From Saprospiraceae bacterium (GTDB lineage Bacteria; Bacteroidota; Bacteroidia; Chitinophagales; Saprospiraceae): 9,755 nt of DNA. The DNA lies in NCBI GenBank assembly GCA_020850025.1, contig JADZFI010000166.1:1-9755 (forward strand). Direction: 5' to 3'. Each line of letters opens with the position of its first letter. Position 1 is the stretch's first letter. Below, one piece after another: positions 6,777-9,755 of the stretch. The notes beneath the pieces are model-generated. The model saw only the letters and a program-made list of their open reading frames with translations, made no database searches and was not told where the DNA came from. A program made the translations under genes and the position numbers.

Positions 6777-6910
6777 AAGAGGCTGTCTCATAAGTCGCAA
6801 TTTTAGTTCTACCGCAGAGGCGGGGAGGAGCAGAGGTTTGGATAATCAATGCTATACACCTCAGCGTCTCTCCGACTCTGCGGTAAAATTTACTTACGAG
6901 ACACCCTCTT
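6777..6910. mobile_element. 134-bp imperfect inverted-repeat element, MITE-like
   Basis: The ends AAGAGGCTGTCTCATAAGT (6777-6795) and the complement of 6892-6910 match at 17 of 19 positions. Inside them a second paired block occurs: ACCGCAGAG (6811-6819) against CTCTGCGGT (6876-6884), continued by a less exact GC-rich stretch. The middle (about 6841-6860) is unpaired. The GAGGCTGTCTC end resembles the terminal repeats of some Bacteroidota insertion sequences (from memory, not checked). It encodes nothing. No target-site duplication is obvious. It occupies the leader between the probable promoter at 6926-6933 and the transporter start at 6750, and would fold into a long hairpin in that RNA. 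Confidence 0.65.
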
Positions 6911-6925
6911 CGTTCCAGTAGTGCG

Positions 6926-6933
6926 CAAACGTA
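6926..6933 (-). promoter_or_regulatory. Candidate Bacteroidota -7 promoter box for the transporter gene
   Basis: On the minus strand this reads TACGTTTG, an exact match to the TAnnTTTG -7 consensus of the Bacteroidota primary sigma factor. No good -33 TTG is seen at the usual distance. It would start transcription near 6919 and give a leader of about 170 nt that carries the inverted-repeat element. Confidence 0.4.
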
Positions 6934-6991
6934 TTTCAATTTTTGCGGAAATACAGCTACTGCTGCATTGATCAACATTTATGCATGCCCA

Positions 6992-7019
6992 CCGTCAGCC
7001 GTCCACCGTCTACCGTCTT
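6992..7019. repeat. Heptamer tandem repeat array after the OmpA-like gene, four units
   Basis: The plus strand reads CCGTCAG, CCGTCCA, CCGTCTA, CCGTCTT, the last unit overlapping the TAA stop (7018-7020) of the minus-strand OmpA-like gene. Unit type and the pair CCGTCCA-CCGTCTA are shared with the array at 5384-5425. In the mRNA sense both arrays sit in the first bases of the 3' untranslated region. Confidence 0.75.
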
Positions 7020-7956
7020 ACTTATTCGGCACGTTATTCGGGTTCAACAGGTCATAGAACTGGTCCAGTTTGGGCAGGATGATGATGCGGGTGCGACGGT
7101 TGGTGGCGCGGCCGGCATCGGTGGAGTTGGTAGCCAGGGCATTGTATTCGCCTCGGCCGGCAGCAATGAGTCGGTTGGGGTTGATCTTGAAGTTTTGCTG
7201 GAGCGCGCGCACTACGGAAGTGGAGCGTTTTACGCTGAGGTCCCAGTTGTCCTGCAGGCAGTTGTTGTTGTAGGGCACATTGTCGGTGTAACCTTCCACC
7301 ATCACCTCCAGTTCAGGGCGTGAATTGATGATGGCCGCAATTTTCTCCAGTACCTGATTGGCTTTGGGCGTCAGGTTGTAGCTGCCGCTTTGGAACAGCA
7401 TTTTATCGGAGAGATTGATGAATACTACTGTTTTGTCCACTTTCACGTCCACATCATTGTCTTCGATGCCGTCTTTTAGTACATTTTTCAGGTTAACGGC
7501 CAGCGCCAGATTGATGGAGTCGGTTTTGGTTTTGGCTGCCTGAAGCAGGTGTATGTACTTGTCTTTCTTTTGAAGTTGATTGAGTGTTTCCTTGATATTA
7601 TCGTTGGCAGATTGCGTGAGTTGGGTCATATTGCCCATTTGTGACGACTGACGGTCGCGCTGGGCCTGGCAGTCGGCAATTTGCGCACGCAGGTCGGCTA
7701 TTTGCTCTTCACGCAGTTTTTGGGCCGTGGAAGATTCGCTGCGGGAGGCATTTTTTTCAGCTTCGCAGGTAGCCAGTTGAGTCATGAGGTCGTTCAATTG
7801 CTTGCCATATTTTTCAAGGCTTGCATTGGCGACATCCAGTTCGGTCTGCATACTGGATTTCATGGCGTTGAATTTCTTTTTGGTTACGCAGGCGGTGTTG
7901 GAAAAAACCAGCGCAGTTGCCAGCAGGAACAAGGTTATGGAAGAAAATTTTTGCAT
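7018..7956 (-). CDS. OmpA/MotB-like peptidoglycan-binding lipoprotein with coiled coil
   Basis: The 312-residue product has a lipoprotein signal peptide with Cys23 (FSNTAC) as probable anchor. Residues about 30-160 are rich in Gln, Glu, Lys, Ala and Leu with heptad-like spacing and should form a long coiled coil. Residues about 180-295 are an OmpA C-terminal domain: LFQSGSYNLTPKA (187-199), VMVEGYTDNVPYN (218-230), NWDLSVKRSTSVVRAL (237-252), LIAAGRGEYNA (263-273) and the signature TDAGRATNRRTRI (279-291). In this family the conserved Asp and Arg bind meso-diaminopimelate of peptidoglycan; Asp280 or Asp225 and Arg283/Arg287 are the likely equivalents. It probably tethers the outer membrane to the cell wall. 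It starts 33 bp after the stop of the Lrp-type gene in the same direction, so cotranscription is possible. The TAA stop overlaps a heptamer repeat. Confidence 0.88.
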   Translation of the reverse strand: MQKFSSITLFLLATALVFSNTACVTKKKFNAMKSSMQTELDVANASLEKYGKQLNDLMTQLATCEAEKNASRSESSTAQKLREEQIADLRAQIADCQAQRDRQSSQMGNMTQLTQSANDNIKETLNQLQKKDKYIHLLQAAKTKTDSINLALAVNLKNVLKDGIEDNDVDVKVDKTVVFINLSDKMLFQSGSYNLTPKANQVLEKIAAIINSRPELEVMVEGYTDNVPYNNNCLQDNWDLSVKRSTSVVRALQQNFKINPNRLIAAGRGEYNALATNSTDAGRATNRRTRIIILPKLDQFYDLLNPNNVPNK

Positions 7957-7989
7957 GATATGTGGGTGTTGAGTTGTTTGAAGTTATCC

Positions 7990-8466
7990 CTAACGAATCG
8001 GCAGCACCGTCGAATTCTTCACCTCCGTCATCACAAAATGGCTTTGTACCCTGCCGATGTTTTCCAACGCTGCCAGTTTCTCCTTTACAAACCGCTGATA
8101 ATCATCCATGTCGTGCACGGCAACTTTCAGGAGGTAGTCGTATGCCCCGGCGATGTGGTGACATTCCAGCACCTCGGGCAAGCCGGCAATTTCCGATTCA
8201 AAACGCAGCAGAAATTCCCGGTTGTGTTCCTTGAGTGAAACATCACAAAATACCAGCATGGGCAGCCCCACTTTCCTTCGATCCAGCAAGGCCCGGTAAC
8301 TGCTGATAAACCCGTCGCGCTCCAGTCTTTTAACGCGTTCAAACACCGGCGTAGTGCTCATGTTGATCCGGGCGGCTATTTCTTTGGTCGTCATAGACGC
8401 ATCCTCCTGTAACAACTGGAGAATGAGCCGGTCAGACGTGTCAAGCTGTTCGGATTTTTTTTCCAA
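7990..8466 (-). CDS. Lrp/AsnC family transcriptional regulator
   Basis: The 158-residue protein has the full Lrp/AsnC layout. The N-terminal helix-turn-helix begins with LDTSDRLILQLLQEDASMTTKEIAARINMSTTP split over residues 8-40 and continues with VFERVKRLERDGFI (41-54). The C-terminal ligand-sensing (RAM) domain covers about 69-150, with HHIAGAYDYLLKV (103-115) as its conserved turn. Such proteins form dimers to octamers and respond to amino acids. The start is TTG at 8466: no in-frame ATG or GTG lies between it and an upstream stop, and the first internal ATG (codon 25) would cut the HTH domain. A -7 box at 8487-8494 leaves a leader of about 15-20 nt, in agreement. It is divergent from the PLP enzyme at 8603, the usual arrangement for a local regulator, so control of that gene and of itself is likely but inferred. 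Confidence 0.9.
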   Translation of the reverse strand: MEKKSEQLDTSDRLILQLLQEDASMTTKEIAARINMSTTPVFERVKRLERDGFISSYRALLDRRKVGLPMLVFCDVSLKEHNREFLLRFESEIAGLPEVLECHHIAGAYDYLLKVAVHDMDDYQRFVKEKLAALENIGRVQSHFVMTEVKNSTVLPIR

Positions 8467-8486
8467 AGGAGGCGATATTTTCGAGA

Positions 8487-8494
8487 CAAAACTA
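8487..8494 (-). promoter_or_regulatory. Candidate -7 promoter box of the Lrp-type gene
   Basis: The minus strand reads TAGTTTTG, an exact match to the Bacteroidota TAnnTTTG -7 element, 20 bp upstream of the TTG start. No strong -33 TTG is visible at standard spacing. The position supports the TTG start at 8466. Confidence 0.45.
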
Positions 8495-8526
8495 TGTGGT
8501 TTATCCTTAAAATGAGATTAAAATAG

Positions 8527-8549
8527 ATTAATTTTCTTTTAAAATTAAT
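8527..8549. promoter_or_regulatory. Candidate operator: AT-rich perfect inverted repeat
   Basis: ATTAATTTT (8527-8535) and AAAATTAAT (8541-8549) form a perfect 9-bp inverted repeat with a 5-bp spacer, in the middle of the 136-bp divergent region between the Lrp-type gene and the PLP enzyme. Lrp-family dimers bind AT-rich imperfect palindromes of 13-17 bp or more, so this is the best candidate binding site. In AT-rich DNA such symmetry also arises by chance. Confidence 0.45.
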
Positions 8550-8602
8550 TTACTTGGAATATAAAACACAATTACGGCAATTTTACAGAAAATTACCACC
8601 AC

Positions 8603-9755
8603 ATGAGTAAGCATTTTCAGCCCGAAACTTTGATGATGTCGCACGGTTACCGCCCGGAATGGTCGGAAGGCGCCGTCAAATGCCCGATTTTCCAAACCTC
8701 CACCTTTGTTTTTAACTCCGCCGAGGAAGGGAAACAGTTTTTCGAAGTAGCCTACGGGCTCCGTGAAAAAGGCCCCAAAGAAAAAACCGGTCTGATCTAC
8801 AGCCGCCTGAACAATCCGGATATGCAAATCCTGGAAGAACGCCTGAGCCTTTGGGACGGCGCCGAAGCCTGCGCCGCGTTTGAGAGCGGCATGTCGGCTA
8901 TCTCAACCGCTTTGTTCGAGTTTCTGCAGCCGGGCGATTTGTTGCTGTACAGCAACCCCCTGTACGGTGGCACCACGCACTTCGTACACACCGTCCTGAC
9001 CAAATGGGGCGTTGAAGTCCGCGGTTTCCGCCCCGGCGCGAGTCGCGAAGAACTGGTACGGATCATCGAACAATCTGGCAAAAAAGACCGCCTCGGCATG
9101 ATCTTCCTCGAAACGCCGGCCAACCCCACCAACGACCTGGTGGATATCGCCATGTGCCGCTCGGTGGCCGACCAGTTCAGCACGACCGACCGGCGGGCAC
9201 TGGTAGCCGTGGACAATACCTACATGGGGCCGCTCTGGCAACACCCACTCCGTCACGGCGCCGACCTCGTGCTATACTCCGCCACCAAGTACATCGGCGG
9301 CCACAGCGACGTGATCGCGGGCGCCTGCCTGGGTTCTTTGGAACTGATTACGCGGGTGAAAACCCTGCGCACCTTCCTCGGCAATATGATTTCGCCGAAC
9401 ACAGGCTGGCTGCTGCTCCGCAGCCTCGAAACACTCAAATTGCGTATGGAAAAACAAGCGGAAAACGCCCAGGTCGTCGCCCGCCGCCTGGCCGAACACC
9501 CCAAAGTGGCCCGCGTCCATTATCTCGGCCTGCTCACGCCCGCCGACGGCGAAGCCTACGACATCTACCAACGCCAGTGCAGTTCGCCGGGCGCCATGGT
9601 ATCGTTCGAACTGGTGGGCGGTGAACCCGAAGCCTTCGCTTTTCTCAATCACCTGAAACTCGTGAAATTAGCCGTCAGCCTCGGCAGCACCGAATCGCTG
9701 GCCCAACACCCCGCCACCATGACCCACGCCGGCGTAGACCACGAAGAAAAAATAG
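8603..9755 (+). CDS. Cys/Met-metabolism PLP-dependent enzyme, cystathionine gamma-synthase-like (3' end cut)
   Basis: An uninterrupted frame of 384 codons runs from the ATG at 8603 off the window. It belongs to the fold-type I Cys/Met family, whose members make or break C-S bonds of cystathionine, methionine or homocysteine. Landmarks: IYSRLNNP (65-72, phosphate binding by the neighbouring subunit), ESGMSA (94-99), NPLYGGTTHF (118-127, Tyr121 stacks on PLP), ETPANPTN (170-177), VDNTY (203-207, Asp204 pairs with the pyridine N), SATKYIGGHSDVIAGA (226-241) with Lys229 as Schiff-base Lys, and AVSLGSTESLAQHPATMTHA (357-376). The position of the methionine gamma-lyase active-site Cys is Gly123, as in cystathionine synthases, which argues against a typical methionine gamma-lyase. 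An insertion at about 45-62 (FFEVAYGLREKGPKEKTG) precedes YSR. The final ~40-50 residues, including the substrate-carboxylate Arg, are missing. The gene is richer in G+C and C-ending codons than the left-hand genes. Exact reaction undecided. Confidence 0.88.
   Translation, partial: MSKHFQPETLMMSHGYRPEWSEGAVKCPIFQTSTFVFNSAEEGKQFFEVAYGLREKGPKEKTGLIYSRLNNPDMQILEERLSLWDGAEACAAFESGMSAISTALFEFLQPGDLLLYSNPLYGGTTHFVHTVLTKWGVEVRGFRPGASREELVRIIEQSGKKDRLGMIFLETPANPTNDLVDIAMCRSVADQFSTTDRRALVAVDNTYMGPLWQHPLRHGADLVLYSATKYIGGHSDVIAGACLGSLELITRVKTLRTFLGNMISPNTGWLLLRSLETLKLRMEKQAENAQVVARRLAEHPKVARVHYLGLLTPADGEAYDIYQRQCSSPGAMVSFELVGGEPEAFAFLNHLKLVKLAVSLGSTESLAQHPATMTHAGVDHEEKI

Noticed and set aside
6763..6812. 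Plus-strand AGGAGGTGAT followed by ATG at 6771
   Set aside because: The ATG overlaps the SD-like sequence and opens only an 11-codon frame into the repeat element.
6751..6978. 76-residue N-terminal extension of the transporter frame
   Set aside because: The extra residues are encoded largely by the inverted-repeat element, and E. coli FucP-like length and TM1 position fit the ATG at 6750.
9154..9624. 156-codon plus-strand frame inside the PLP enzyme gene
   Set aside because: It is an alternative frame of the PLP gene, full of Arg/Pro/Gly from GC-rich codons; the PLP frame carries all family motifs.

Overview
The window looks like a chromosomal piece of a Bacteroidota, probably a Saprospiria/Lewinella-like lineage. 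Evidence for the phylum: a type IX secretion (T9SS) C-terminal sorting domain, lipoproteins with a QKE-type export signal after the lipobox Cys, A-rich or absent Shine-Dalgarno sequences, and TAnnTTTG-type promoter -7 boxes. The family-level placement is inference from the general gene and repeat style.

Left part, plus strand (89-5258): a compact cluster of four envelope or secreted proteins. It holds a T9SS-sorted protein of unknown function, a secreted alpha/beta-hydrolase (lipase-like), and two tandem, about 90% identical PQQ/BamB-like beta-propeller lipoproteins. The two lipoproteins overlap by ATGA. A perfect 13-bp hairpin separates the hydrolase from the first lipoprotein. The lipoprotein pair is a fairly young duplication. 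It left an 11-nt scar copy of the second gene's start right after that gene's stop, the signal peptides are unrelated, and amino-acid differences are concentrated in one part of the propeller. All four proteins are predicted to leave the cytoplasm, so a joint role at the cell surface is plausible, but no function is known.

Middle part, minus strand (5431-8466): a FucP-family sugar/proton symporter, an OmpA/MotB-like lipoprotein and an Lrp/AsnC regulator, in transcription order lrp, ompA-like, fucP. Both the fucP-like and the ompA-like genes are followed directly at their 3' ends by a short array of a degenerate 7-bp repeat (CCGTCTA on the plus strand). A 134-bp inverted-repeat element, MITE-like in appearance, lies between the likely fucP promoter and its start codon.

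Right part (8467-9755): an AT-rich divergent promoter region with a perfect 9-bp inverted repeat, then the 5' 384 codons of a Cys/Met-metabolism PLP enzyme (cystathionine gamma-synthase-like), cut by the window end. The regulator/enzyme pair resembles known Lrp-controlled amino-acid enzyme loci, but control is inferred from arrangement only.

No rRNA, tRNA, CRISPR array, complete insertion sequence or phage gene was seen. I found no clear new defence or enzymatic system. The most unusual items are the duplicated lipoprotein pair with its scar, the 3'-end heptamer arrays and the inverted-repeat element in the fucP leader.
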